Source: DAHVFK01 sp035310985 (GTDB taxonomy: Bacteria; Pseudomonadota; Gammaproteobacteria; Burkholderiales; SG8-39). From it: 64,000 bases of DNA. A program made the position numbers and the translations under genes. Shown here piece after piece: positions 37,488 through 45,354 of this stretch. Location of the stretch: contig DATGDH010000163.1 of the NCBI GenBank assembly GCA_035310985.1, positions 6,736 to 70,735 on the forward strand. The letters run 5' to 3'. Below the pieces are notes generated by a model that saw nothing but the letters and a program-made list of their open reading frames with translations, did no database searches and was not told the DNA's origin. Numbering within the stretch: position 1 is the first letter of the stretch; the number at the start of each line of letters is the position of its first letter.

Positions 37488-38720
37488 ATGGATTCCTCGC
37501 GCATGAGCCCAGAAGAGCGGCGTGCCGGCGCCTCTCTCGCCTCGCTCTTCGGCCTGCGAATGCTTGGGCTGTTCTTCATCCTGCCGCTGCTCTCGGTCGA
37601 GGCGCACAAGCTGGCCGGCGGGGAGAACTTGACCCTGGTCGGTCTGGCGCTCGGCGCCTACGGCCTCACCCAGGCGATCATGCAGATCCCGTTCGGCATG
37701 GCCTCCGATCGCTTGGGACGCAAGCCCGTTATCGTGGCCGGGCTCTTGCTGTTCGCGGCGGGCAGCGTGCTCGCGGCGTCGGCGCACAGCATCTACATGG
37801 TGATCGCCGGCCGCGTCGTGCAGGGCGCCGGCGCGATCTCCTCGGTCGTCGTGGCGCTCGCCGCCGACCTGACTCGCGAGCAGCAGCGCACCAAGGCGAT
37901 GGCGATGATCGGCAGCACGATCGGCCTCGCGTTTGCGCTGTCGCTGGTCATCGCTCCCGTGCTGGACGAGTGGATCGGGCTGAGCGGGGTGTTCTACGTC
38001 ACCGGAGCGCTCTCGCTGGTCGCCATCTGGGTCCTGTTCGCGCTGGTTCCCCCGGCGCCGCCGCCCGCGCATGCCGAGCCGCCGGTGCGCGCCCGCGATC
38101 TGCCGGCGCTTCTCGCGCAGCCTGAACTCTTGCGCCTGAATGTCGGCATCTTCGCGCTGCACGTGTCGCAGATGGCGATGTTCGTGGTGGTGCCGCCGAT
38201 GCTGGTGGAAGCGGGGCTGCCACTGGCGGCGCACTGGAGGTTCTATCTGCCGGTGGTGCTCGCGTCGTTCGTGATCATGGCGCCCGCCGTGCTGTATGCC
38301 GACCGGCGCAACCATCACAAGACGGTGCTTCTTGGCACGGTGCTGCTGCTCGCGCTGGTCGAGCTGGGGCTCGCCGCCGCGCCAGACCGGATCATGCCGC
38401 TTGCCGGGCTTATGCTCGCGTTTTTTGTCGCCTTCAACGTGCTCGAAGCGCTGCTGCCTTCGCTCGTGTCGCGCATTGCCCCGGCTCGCGCGCGCGGAAC
38501 GGCGATCGCGGTGTACAACACGACGCAGACGCTCGGCCTGTTTGCGGGCGGCGTGCTCGGCGGATGGCTCGCGCATGCGCACGGGCCCGCCGCGGTGTTC
38601 AGCGCCTGTGCCGGCCTGGCGGCGATCTGGCTGCTCGCGGCGGCGGGCATGCGTCCGCTCGCGTCCAGGCATGTCAACGGAATGGCGCAGTCCGACGTTT
38701 CCCGCTCTGGGGGAGCTTGA
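37488..38720 (+). CDS. MFS transporter, YajR-like
   Basis: Permease of 410 aa with 12 predicted helices. Motif A is GMASDRLGRKPVIVAG after helix 2. The first helix contains FGLRMLGLFFILPLLS, typical of the YajR/YceL-type drug-efflux-like MFS found between uvrA and ssb in betaproteobacteria. ATG 37488 is taken; ATG 37503 is possible. Divergent from uvrA with 105 bases between starts. Substrate unknown. Confidence 0.9.
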   Translation: MDSSRMSPEERRAGASLASLFGLRMLGLFFILPLLSVEAHKLAGGENLTLVGLALGAYGLTQAIMQIPFGMASDRLGRKPVIVAGLLLFAAGSVLAASAHSIYMVIAGRVVQGAGAISSVVVALAADLTREQQRTKAMAMIGSTIGLAFALSLVIAPVLDEWIGLSGVFYVTGALSLVAIWVLFALVPPAPPPAHAEPPVRARDLPALLAQPELLRLNVGIFALHVSQMAMFVVVPPMLVEAGLPLAAHWRFYLPVVLASFVIMAPAVLYADRRNHHKTVLLGTVLLLALVELGLAAAPDRIMPLAGLMLAFFVAFNVLEALLPSLVSRIAPARARGTAIAVYNTTQTLGLFAGGVLGGWLAHAHGPAAVFSACAGLAAIWLLAAAGMRPLASRHVNGMAQSDVSRSGGA

Positions 38721-38721
38721 G

Positions 38722-38744
38722 CCCGCAGGCCCGGTGGCCGCGGG
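38722..38744 (+). other. Stem-loop between the MFS gene and ssb
   Basis: CCCGC-A-GGCC and GGCC-GCGGG form a 9-bp stem with one bulge and a CGGT loop right after the MFS stop. No T tract follows, so it is probably an mRNA structure or weak attenuator, not a terminator. Confidence 0.4.
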
Positions 38745-38768
38745 AGGACTTGCGATGGGGAGGAATAC

Positions 38769-39239
38769 ATGGCTTCGGTGAACAAGGTGATTCTGGTCGG
38801 CAATCTGGGACGCGATCCCGAAACGCGCTATATGCCGGACGGCGCGGCGATCACGAACGTATCGGTGGCCACGTCGTACCAGTGGACCGACAAGGCAAGC
38901 GGCGAAAAGAAGGAGGAAACCGAGTGGCATCGGGTGGTGTTCAGAGGGCGGCTGGCGGAGATCGCCGGCGAGTACCTGAAGAAGGGCTCGCAGATCTACG
39001 TGGAAGGACGGCTGCGCACCCGCAAGTGGCAGGATAAGGAGGGGCAGGACCGCTACACGACCGAGATCATGGGCGACACGATGCAGATGCTGGGCGCGCG
39101 CGGCGGCTCGGGCGAGCCGCGTGCCGAGCCGCGCACCGAGGCGCCCGCGGCTCCCGGGGCACCGAAGGGCGAAGCCAAGGCCGCGGCGAAGAAACCGGCG
39201 GGCAAGTTCGACGACATGGAAGACGACATTCCGTTCTAG
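38769..39239 (+). CDS. ssb: Single-stranded DNA-binding protein
   Basis: OB-fold protein of 156 aa that coats ssDNA in replication and repair. The start MASVNKVILVGNLGRDPE and TEWHRVVFRGRLAEIAGEYL are canonical. A proline/alanine/lysine-rich tail ends in the conserved partner-binding tip DDIPF. A good ribosome site (GGGGAGGAA) precedes ATG 38769. It is followed 14 bases later by fmdB. Confidence 0.98.
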   Translation: MASVNKVILVGNLGRDPETRYMPDGAAITNVSVATSYQWTDKASGEKKEETEWHRVVFRGRLAEIAGEYLKKGSQIYVEGRLRTRKWQDKEGQDRYTTEIMGDTMQMLGARGGSGEPRAEPRTEAPAAPGAPKGEAKAAAKKPAGKFDDMEDDIPF

Positions 39240-39253
39240 GACCGAGGGCCGCC

Positions 39254-39568
39254 ATGCCGATCTACGAGTACCGCTGCGCCGATTGCGGCTTCGAGGAGGA
39301 GTACCTGCAGAAGATCTCCGAGCCGCCGCTGACTGTTTGCCCGAAGTGCGGCAACCCTTCGTTCCGCAAGAAGTTGACGGCGGCGGGCTTCCAGCTGAAG
39401 GGCAGCGGGTGGTACGCGACCGATTTCCGCGGCGGCAGCAAGCCCGAGGCGAAGACCGACGCGAAGCCGGAGGGCAAGGCGGAGTCCACGACCGAGGCCA
39501 AGAGCGAATCTAAGGCTGCGCCCAAGAAGCCGGACGCGCCTGCGAGCGGCGGGACGACCACGTCCTAG
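39254..39568 (+). CDS. FmdB-family zinc-ribbon protein
   Basis: Small protein of 104 aa. The N-terminal zinc ribbon has MPIYEYRCADCGFEEEYLQ and CPKCGNP (two CxxC pairs). A long low-complexity tail rich in Lys, Glu, Thr and Ala follows. The family is called a putative regulator but has no defined target. It lies between ssb and a DUF502 gene, a common betaproteobacterial order. Confidence 0.9.
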   Translation: MPIYEYRCADCGFEEEYLQKISEPPLTVCPKCGNPSFRKKLTAAGFQLKGSGWYATDFRGGSKPEAKTDAKPEGKAESTTEAKSESKAAPKKPDAPASGGTTTS

Positions 39569-39573
39569 CCACC

Positions 39574-40197
39574 GTGAGAAAGTATTTCATCACCGGGCTT
39601 CTGATCTGGATCCCGCTCGTCATCACGATCTGGGTGCTCAAGATCGTGGTCGATACGCTGGACCAGAGCATGGAACTCGTGCCGGCGGGCTGGCGTCCCG
39701 AGCATTGGCTGGGCGTCCACGTGCCGGGCTTCGGCGTTGTGCTCACGCTGGTCATCGTGTTCCTCACCGGGGTGCTCGCCGCGAACTTCATCGGCGAGCG
39801 CCTCGTGCGCATCTGGAACGAGCTGTTGCATCGCATCCCTTTCGTTTCGTCGATCTACTCGAGCGTGAAGCAGGTTTCGGACACTCTGTTCTCCTCGTCC
39901 GGCCAGGCGTTCCGCAAGGCGCTGCTGGTGCAGTGGCCGCACCAGGGCATGTGGACCATCGCATTCCAGACCGGTATCCCGGGGGGCGACGTCGTCAATC
40001 ACCTGCATGGAGAATTTGTCAGCGTGTACGTGCCGACCACGCCGAACCCGACCGGAGGCTATTTCGTCATGCTGCGGCGCGCCGATGTAATCGAGCTCGA
40101 CATGAGCGTCGACGAAGCACTCAAGTACATCATCTCCATGGGGGTGGTCGCGCCGCCGGTCAGGCCCGAACGGGCGGGCGCCGAAGCCGAAGGCTGA
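39574..40197 (+). CDS. DUF502 membrane protein
   Basis: Protein of 207 aa with two membrane helices near the N-terminus (FITGLLIWIPLVITIWVL and a second around residues 50-70). The conserved soluble region contains IPFVSSIYSSVKQV and GGYFVMLRRADVIELDMSVD. The family function is unknown. The GTG start lies 5 bases after the fmdB stop, and the gene ends 22 bases before aspS, so it is probably in the same operon. Confidence 0.9.
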   Translation: MRKYFITGLLIWIPLVITIWVLKIVVDTLDQSMELVPAGWRPEHWLGVHVPGFGVVLTLVIVFLTGVLAANFIGERLVRIWNELLHRIPFVSSIYSSVKQVSDTLFSSSGQAFRKALLVQWPHQGMWTIAFQTGIPGGDVVNHLHGEFVSVYVPTTPNPTGGYFVMLRRADVIELDMSVDEALKYIISMGVVAPPVRPERAGAEAEG

Positions 40198-40219
40198 GCC
40201 CGGGAGCGAGATCCAGGAT

Positions 40220-41992
40220 ATGCGAACGCACTATTGCGGCGATCTGAACGCCGAGCTCATCGATCGAACCGTCACGCTTTGCGGCTGGGCGCACCGACGG
40301 CGCGACCACGGCGGCGTAATCTTCATCGATCTGCGTGACCGCGAAGGCCTCGCGCAGGTCGTGTTCGACCCGGATCGCGCCGAGGCGTTCGCGATCGCCG
40401 ACCGGTCGCGCAACGAATACGTGCTCAAGGTGACTGGCAAGGTGCGCCGCCGTCCGCCGGGCACCGTGAACTCGAACCTGCGCTCGGGCGAGGTCGAGGT
40501 GCTCGCGCAAGAGATCGAAGTGCTCAACCCGTCGGTGACGCCGCCCTTCCAGCTCGACGACGAGAACCTGTCGGAGAACACCCGTCTCACCTACCGGGTC
40601 CTCGACCTGCGGCGCGAGCCGATGCAGAGAAACCTGCGCCTGCGCTACCGCGTCGCGATGACGGTGCGCCGCTACCTCGACGCGCACGGCTTCATCGACA
40701 TCGAAACGCCGATGCTGACGCGCTCGACGCCAGAGGGCGCGCGCGACTACCTGGTGCCCTCGCGCGTGCATCCGGGAGAGTTCTTCGCGCTGCCGCAGTC
40801 TCCGCAGCTGTTCAAGCAGCTTCTGATGGTCGCGGGCTTCGATCGCTACTACCAGATCGTGAGGTGCTTCCGCGACGAGGACCTGCGCGCCGACCGCCAG
40901 CCCGAGTTCACGCAGATCGATATCGAAACCTCGTTCCTGGACGAGCGCGCCATCCAGGACATCAACGAAGGGCTGGTGCGCACCGTGTTCAAGGAAGTGC
41001 TCGGCGTCGAGCTTGCCGCGCCGTTCCCGCGCATGACCTATGCGGAGGCGATGTCGCGCTACGGCTCTGACAAGCCGGACCTGCGCGTCGCGCTCGAGCT
41101 CACCGAGCTGACCGACCTGATGAAAACGGTCGAGTTCAAGGTGTTCCGCGGCGCCGCCGACATGCCCGGCGGAAGGGTCGCCGCGCTCAGGGTGCCCAAG
41201 GCGGACCTCACGCGCAAGGAGATTGACGACTACACGGCCTTCGTCGCCATCTACGGCGCCAAGGGCTTGGCCTACATCAAGGTCAACGATCGTGCGCGGC
41301 TGCCCGACGGACTGCAGTCGCCGATCGTGAAGTTCCTGCCGCCCAAGGTGCTGCAGCGCATTCTCGAGCGCACCGGCGCCGAGAACGGCGACCTCATCTT
41401 CTTCGGCGCGGACCGCGCCAAGGTGGTGAACGACGCGCTCGGCGCGCTGCGCGTCAAGCTCGGGCACGACAAGGGCTACGCCGCCCAGGGCTGGCGCCCG
41501 CTATGGGTCGTCGATTTCCCGATGTTCGAGTGGGACGAAGAGCAGAAGCGCTGGGCAGCGATGCACCATCCCTTTACCTCGCCCAAGGACGGCCACGAGG
41601 ACATGCTCGCGAGCGATCCGGGCCGCGCGCTTTCCAAGGGCTACGACATGGTCCTGAACGGCTCCGAAATCGGCGGCGGCTCGGTGCGTATTCACCGCGC
41701 CGACGTTCAGGCGAAGGTGTTCCAGGCGCTCGGCATCTCGACCGAAGAGGCGCAGGCCAAGTTCGGCTTCCTGCTGGAGAATCTTCAGTTCGGAGCGCCG
41801 CCGCACGGCGGCATCGCCTTCGGCCTGGACCGCCTGGTTGCCATGATGGCGGGCACCGAGTCGATCCGCGACGTGATCGCGTTTCCGAAGACGCAGCGCG
41901 CGCAGTGCCTGCTCACCAGGGCTCCGAGCCCGGTCGACGACAAGCAGCTGCGCGAGCTCGGCCTGCGGCTACGGGAACAGCCCAAGGCGTGA
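40220..41992 (+). CDS. aspS: Aspartyl-tRNA synthetase, probably non-discriminating
   Basis: Class II synthetase of 590 aa that charges tRNA-Asp and, by its features, perhaps tRNA-Asn. It has an N-terminal OB-fold anticodon domain, a bacterial insertion domain, and catalytic motifs including FRDEDLRADRQPEFTQID and the motif 3 region GIAFGLDRLVAMM. His30 (RRRDHGG) and Gly81 (PPGTVN) match the residues reported for non-discriminating enzymes; E. coli has Leu and Lys there. That would require GatCAB, which is not in the window. Its stop overlaps the RNase start (TGATG). Confidence 0.97.
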   Translation: MRTHYCGDLNAELIDRTVTLCGWAHRRRDHGGVIFIDLRDREGLAQVVFDPDRAEAFAIADRSRNEYVLKVTGKVRRRPPGTVNSNLRSGEVEVLAQEIEVLNPSVTPPFQLDDENLSENTRLTYRVLDLRREPMQRNLRLRYRVAMTVRRYLDAHGFIDIETPMLTRSTPEGARDYLVPSRVHPGEFFALPQSPQLFKQLLMVAGFDRYYQIVRCFRDEDLRADRQPEFTQIDIETSFLDERAIQDINEGLVRTVFKEVLGVELAAPFPRMTYAEAMSRYGSDKPDLRVALELTELTDLMKTVEFKVFRGAADMPGGRVAALRVPKADLTRKEIDDYTAFVAIYGAKGLAYIKVNDRARLPDGLQSPIVKFLPPKVLQRILERTGAENGDLIFFGADRAKVVNDALGALRVKLGHDKGYAAQGWRPLWVVDFPMFEWDEEQKRWAAMHHPFTSPKDGHEDMLASDPGRALSKGYDMVLNGSEIGGGSVRIHRADVQAKVFQALGISTEEAQAKFGFLLENLQFGAPPHGGIAFGLDRLVAMMAGTESIRDVIAFPKTQRAQCLLTRAPSPVDDKQLRELGLRLREQPKA

Positions 41993-42330
41993 TGCGGCTG
42001 CTGGCGGCGCTCGTTGCGCTTGTCGTGGCGACGGGCGCCGCGGCGTTCCGGCCGCCCGCGGAGATCGGTCTTGCCGAGCTGCCGCAGGAGGCGCGCCACA
42101 CCGTGGCGCTGATCCGCAGCGGAGGTCCGTTTCCCTATGACCGCGACGGGTCCGTGTTCGGCAACCGCGAGGCGCGGCTGCCCGCGCAACCGCGCGGCTA
42201 CTATCGCGAGTACACGGTGCGCACACCCGGCGCGCGCGACCGGGGCGCGCGGCGCATCGTCGCCGGCCGCGACGGCGAGCTCTATTACACCGGCAACCAC
42301 TACCGCAGCTTCAGGCGCATCCGAGATTGA
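41992..42330 (+). CDS. Secreted barnase-like ribonuclease (N1/T1 family)
   Basis: Protein of 112 aa with a signal peptide (MRLLAALVALVVATGAAA) and a microbial RNase domain. Candidate catalytic residues are Glu73 (YYREYTV), Arg87/88 (GARRIV) and His103 (GNHYRSF), in the same order and near-identical spacing as barnase. It would cleave RNA after guanine once outside the cytoplasm. ATG 41992 overlaps the aspS stop. The inhibitor gene begins 2 bases after its stop, as expected for a toxin needing immunity. Confidence 0.88.
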   Translation: MRLLAALVALVVATGAAAFRPPAEIGLAELPQEARHTVALIRSGGPFPYDRDGSVFGNREARLPAQPRGYYREYTVRTPGARDRGARRIVAGRDGELYYTGNHYRSFRRIRD

Positions 42331-42331
42331 C

Positions 42332-42775
42332 GTGAGCAAGCTGCTTGCCAGCCTGCAGGATGCGTCACGCTCCGGCGTGTACCGTGCGCCGCGCGCGGAC
42401 GACGTGCTCGACGCGCTGCGCGGCTCAGATTTCGACGTGGTGCGCATCGACCTGGCGGCCGTGGCGGACAAGGCGGCGCTGCTCGCGCGGCTGGCCGAGG
42501 CGCTCGCCTTCCCGCAGTGGTTCGGCGGCAATTGGGATGCGCTCGAAGATTGCCTGACCGATCTCGGCTGGCGCGCGCGCGCGCGTCACGTGCTGCTCAT
42601 CGAGAACTTCGGGGCGCTGCGCGCCGGGCAGCCGGACGACTTTGGCGTGCTGCTCGACGTGCTGGCGAGCAGCGCGGACTACTGGCGGGAGCGCGAGCGG
42701 CCGTTCTTCACGGTGCTGGTCGACCCGGCGCTCACGCTCGCGCTGCCCGACCTGTACCGCCCCCGCTCCCCGTGA
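42332..42775 (+). CDS. Barstar-family RNase inhibitor
   Basis: Cytoplasmic inhibitor of 147 aa. The barstar core is FPQWFGGNWDALEDCLTDL, in which the two Asp residues correspond to the barnase-binding acids of barstar (Asp35 and Asp39). The start is GTG 42332, one base after the RNase stop. The N-terminal extension of about 30 residues is longer than in Bacillus barstar (about 90 aa). It overlaps nudB by GTGA. Confidence 0.88.
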   Translation: MSKLLASLQDASRSGVYRAPRADDVLDALRGSDFDVVRIDLAAVADKAALLARLAEALAFPQWFGGNWDALEDCLTDLGWRARARHVLLIENFGALRAGQPDDFGVLLDVLASSADYWRERERPFFTVLVDPALTLALPDLYRPRSP

Positions 42776-43227
42776 ACTTGAAAATCCCCGTCTCGGTGCT
42801 GGTCGTGATCCACACGGCGGCGCTCGAAGTGCTGCTGCTGCAACGCGCTGCGCGGCCGGAATTCTGGCAATCGGTGACCGGATCGCTCGACCGCCCCGAC
42901 GAGCCCCTCGAGGACGCCGCGCAGCGCGAAGTACGCGAGGAAACGGGCGTCGAAGCGCCGCGCGAGCGCCTGCTGCGCTGGAACGTGATCAACACCTTCC
43001 GCATCTGGGAGCAATGGCGCCACCGGTATCCGCCCGGCACGACGCACAACACCGAGCACGTATTCAGCCTGCAGGTACCCGGGCGCGTGCCGGTGCGCCT
43101 AGATGCGAGCGAGCACCTCGCGTTCCTCTGGCTGCCGTGGCAGGAGGCGGCGGACAAGTGCGCCTCGTGGTCCAATCGTGAGGCGATCGCCATGCTGCCG
43201 CAGCGCCTCCGGGTGCGCGCGGCGTAA
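42772..43227 (+). CDS. nudB: Dihydroneopterin triphosphate diphosphatase (Nudix)
   Basis: Nudix hydrolase of 151 aa removing pyrophosphate from dihydroneopterin triphosphate in folate synthesis. The Nudix box is GSLDRPDEPLEDAAQ followed by REVREETGV; it has six instead of five residues between the Gly and the first Glu. WNVINTFRIWEQW and GTTHNTEHVFSL are NudB-like. The start is GTG 42772, coupled to barstar. aspS-nudB linkage is also seen in E. coli, so the RNase and barstar genes look inserted between them. Confidence 0.87.
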   Translation: MNLKIPVSVLVVIHTAALEVLLLQRAARPEFWQSVTGSLDRPDEPLEDAAQREVREETGVEAPRERLLRWNVINTFRIWEQWRHRYPPGTTHNTEHVFSLQVPGRVPVRLDASEHLAFLWLPWQEAADKCASWSNREAIAMLPQRLRVRAA

Positions 43228-43230
43228 AAT
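43225..43230 (+). promoter_or_regulatory. -10-like TAAAAT 9 bases before a start codon
   Basis: TAAAAT overlaps the nudB stop and ends 9 bases before ATG 43240. There is no Shine-Dalgarno in the interval. It may produce a leaderless mRNA for the endonuclease/phosphatase gene. Confidence 0.3.
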
Positions 43231-43239
43231 CCCTCTGGT

Positions 43240-44082
43240 ATGCAGGGACGCCCCAAGGCAGCGCCGCCGGGCCCGCAGCGCGCGCGCCGCGCGAGGGCGG
43301 ACGCGCCGGCCGCGCACGAACTCCGTGTCGCGACGCTGAACATCCACAAGGGCCTGTCGCAGTTTAATCGCCGCATGGTGATCCACGAGCTGCGCGAGGG
43401 ACTGCGCACGCTCGCGCCGGATCTCGTGTTCCTGCAGGAGGTGCTCGGCCTTAACGAGCGCCATGCGCTGCGCTTCGCGAGCTGGCCGCACACGCCGCAA
43501 TACGAGTTTCTCGCCGAGGAGGGCTGGCAGCACGCCTACGGGCGCAACGCGGTCTACGATCACGGCCACCATGGCAACGCCATCCTTTCGCGCTTTCCGA
43601 TCCTGTCGACCGCCAACGAAGACGTTTCAGACCACCGCTTCGAGCGCCGCGGCCTGCTGCATTGCGTGGTCTCGGTTCCGGGCTGGCGCAAGAACGTGCA
43701 CTGCGTATGCGTGCATCTGTCGCTGCACGAGCGCGGCCGACGCAAGCAGCTCGACGCCATCGCCGAGCGGCTGGAGGAGATCGCCGTGCGCGGCATGCCG
43801 ATCATCGTCGCCGGCGACTTCAACGACTGGCGCCAGCGCGCATCGTCGATCCTCGAGTCGCGCCTGGGCATGACAGAGGTGTCGACTGCGCACTCTGGCC
43901 GTGCGGCGCGCACCTTTCCGAGCCTGCTGCCGCTGCTGAAGCTCGACCGCATCTACGTGCGCGGCTTCGACATCGTGTCCTCGCAGGCGCATCGCGGCGC
44001 GCCCTGGTCGCTGCTCTCCGACCATCTCGCCTTGAGCGCCGATCTGCGGCGCGCGCCCGCGCCGGCGGCGCAGCGGCGCTAG
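43240..44082 (+). CDS. Endonuclease/exonuclease/phosphatase-family protein
   Basis: Metal-dependent hydrolase-fold protein of 280 aa. After a basic, Ala/Pro-rich N-terminal 28 residues, motifs are VATLNIHKG, FLQEV (metal-binding Glu), HGNAILSRFPI, GDFNDW and a final SDHLAL (catalytic Asp-His). It could act on DNA, phospholipids or phosphoesters. The gene immediately precedes clsB (4 bases), as in many proteobacteria, which hints at a phospholipid-related role. Confidence 0.88.
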   Translation: MQGRPKAAPPGPQRARRARADAPAAHELRVATLNIHKGLSQFNRRMVIHELREGLRTLAPDLVFLQEVLGLNERHALRFASWPHTPQYEFLAEEGWQHAYGRNAVYDHGHHGNAILSRFPILSTANEDVSDHRFERRGLLHCVVSVPGWRKNVHCVCVHLSLHERGRRKQLDAIAERLEEIAVRGMPIIVAGDFNDWRQRASSILESRLGMTEVSTAHSGRAARTFPSLLPLLKLDRIYVRGFDIVSSQAHRGAPWSLLSDHLALSADLRRAPAPAAQRR

Positions 44083-44086
44083 CGCG

Positions 44087-45259
44087 ATGCAGTACGTCGG
44101 CGGCAACCGGCTGACGCTGCTGCGCAACGGAGTGGAGTACTTCCCCGCGCTCATGCAGGCGATCGACGCGGCGCGCAACGAGCTTTTTCTCGAGACCTAC
44201 ATCTTCGCCGACGACGAGACGGGCAGCCTGGTGGCCGACGCGCTCGCGCGCGCCGCGGCGCGCGGCGTCGCCGTGCGCTTGCTGCTCGATGGCTTCGGCG
44301 CGCGCGATTTCGCACCGCGCTTCCGCGTGGCGCTCCGGAGCGCGGGAGCGGAGGTGCTCGTTTTCCGGCCGGAGCGCAGTCCCTGGCGGCTGCGCCGGGG
44401 GCGGCTGCGGCGCATGCACCGCAAGCTCGCCTGCATCGACGGACGTGTCGGCTTCGTCGGCGGAATCAACGTGATCGACGACTTCGACGGACCGGGGCAG
44501 ACGCCGCCGCGCTACGACTACGCGGTGCGCATCGAGGGGCCGCTCACCGGGCAGCTGCGCGCGGTCGCGGCCAGGCAGTGGGCGCAGGTGTCCTGGGCGA
44601 CGTCCCGTCGCCGCTGGCCGGGGCTGCGCCGGCGCGCTGCCCCCGCTGGTCCCGCGGACCCGGCGCCGATCGCCGGTGGGCAGCGCGCGGCGTTGGTGGT
44701 GCGCGACAGCCTGCGGCACCGGCGCGACATCGAGGATGGCTACCTCACCTCGATTGCAGGCGCTCGCGAGGAAGTATTCATCGCTTGCGCCTACTTCTTC
44801 CCGGGACGCAGGTTCCGGCGCGCGCTCGCGGAAGCGGCGGCGCGCGGGGTGAAGGTCGTGCTGCTGCTGCAGGGGCGCGTCGAGTACGCGTTGCTGCACT
44901 ACGCTTCGCGTGCGCTGTACGGCACGCTGCTCGAGGCGGGCATCCAGATCCATGAGTACCACCTCAGCTTCCTGCACGCGAAGGTGGCGGTGTTCGACCG
45001 CCGGGTGGCGAGCGTCGGCTCCTCCAACATCGATCCGTTCAGCCTGATGCTGGCGCGCGAGGCGAATGTGTTCGTCGACGACGCGGGCTTCGCGCAGGAG
45101 CTGCGCGCGAGCCTGGCGGAGGCGCAGGTAAACGGCGCGCGCGCGCTACCGCCGCAGCGATGGAAGGGACAGCGACTCTGGCTGCGTGCACGAATCTGGG
45201 TCGCCTACGGCGTCGCCCGACTGCTGATCAGCCTGGCGGGCTACGAGGGTTACCACTGA
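44087..45259 (+). CDS. clsB: Cardiolipin synthase B
   Basis: Phospholipase D-superfamily enzyme of 390 aa making cardiolipin at the inner membrane. Two HKD motifs are present: HRKLACIDGRVGFVGGIN in the first half and HAKVAVFDRRVASVGSSN near residue 300. There are no N-terminal membrane helices, as expected for ClsB and unlike ClsA. The C-terminus has one hydrophobic stretch (IWVAYGVARLLISLAGY). It follows the endonuclease/phosphatase gene by 4 bases. Confidence 0.9.
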   Translation: MQYVGGNRLTLLRNGVEYFPALMQAIDAARNELFLETYIFADDETGSLVADALARAAARGVAVRLLLDGFGARDFAPRFRVALRSAGAEVLVFRPERSPWRLRRGRLRRMHRKLACIDGRVGFVGGINVIDDFDGPGQTPPRYDYAVRIEGPLTGQLRAVAARQWAQVSWATSRRRWPGLRRRAAPAGPADPAPIAGGQRAALVVRDSLRHRRDIEDGYLTSIAGAREEVFIACAYFFPGRRFRRALAEAAARGVKVVLLLQGRVEYALLHYASRALYGTLLEAGIQIHEYHLSFLHAKVAVFDRRVASVGSSNIDPFSLMLAREANVFVDDAGFAQELRASLAEAQVNGARALPPQRWKGQRLWLRARIWVAYGVARLLISLAGYEGYH

Positions 45260-45354
45260 GGGGTCACGGCCGCGCGTATCCTGGACGGAGGTGGAATTTT
45301 GCGGCAACATCAGAGCCTTACAAGAAACCCGGATGTAAACCAAAGGAGGCTTCC

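Noticed and set aside
38722..38744. Hairpin after the MFS gene as a terminator
   Set aside because: No T tract follows, and ssb has no separate good promoter.
37383..38930. Upstream extension of the uvrA frame
   Set aside because: It is antisense to the MFS gene and ssb and has low-complexity Arg/His-rich composition.
45290..45305. Sigma-54-like GG/GC pair before the Liv binding-protein gene
   Set aside because: The spacing between GG and GC is 9 in both possible registers, not the required 10.
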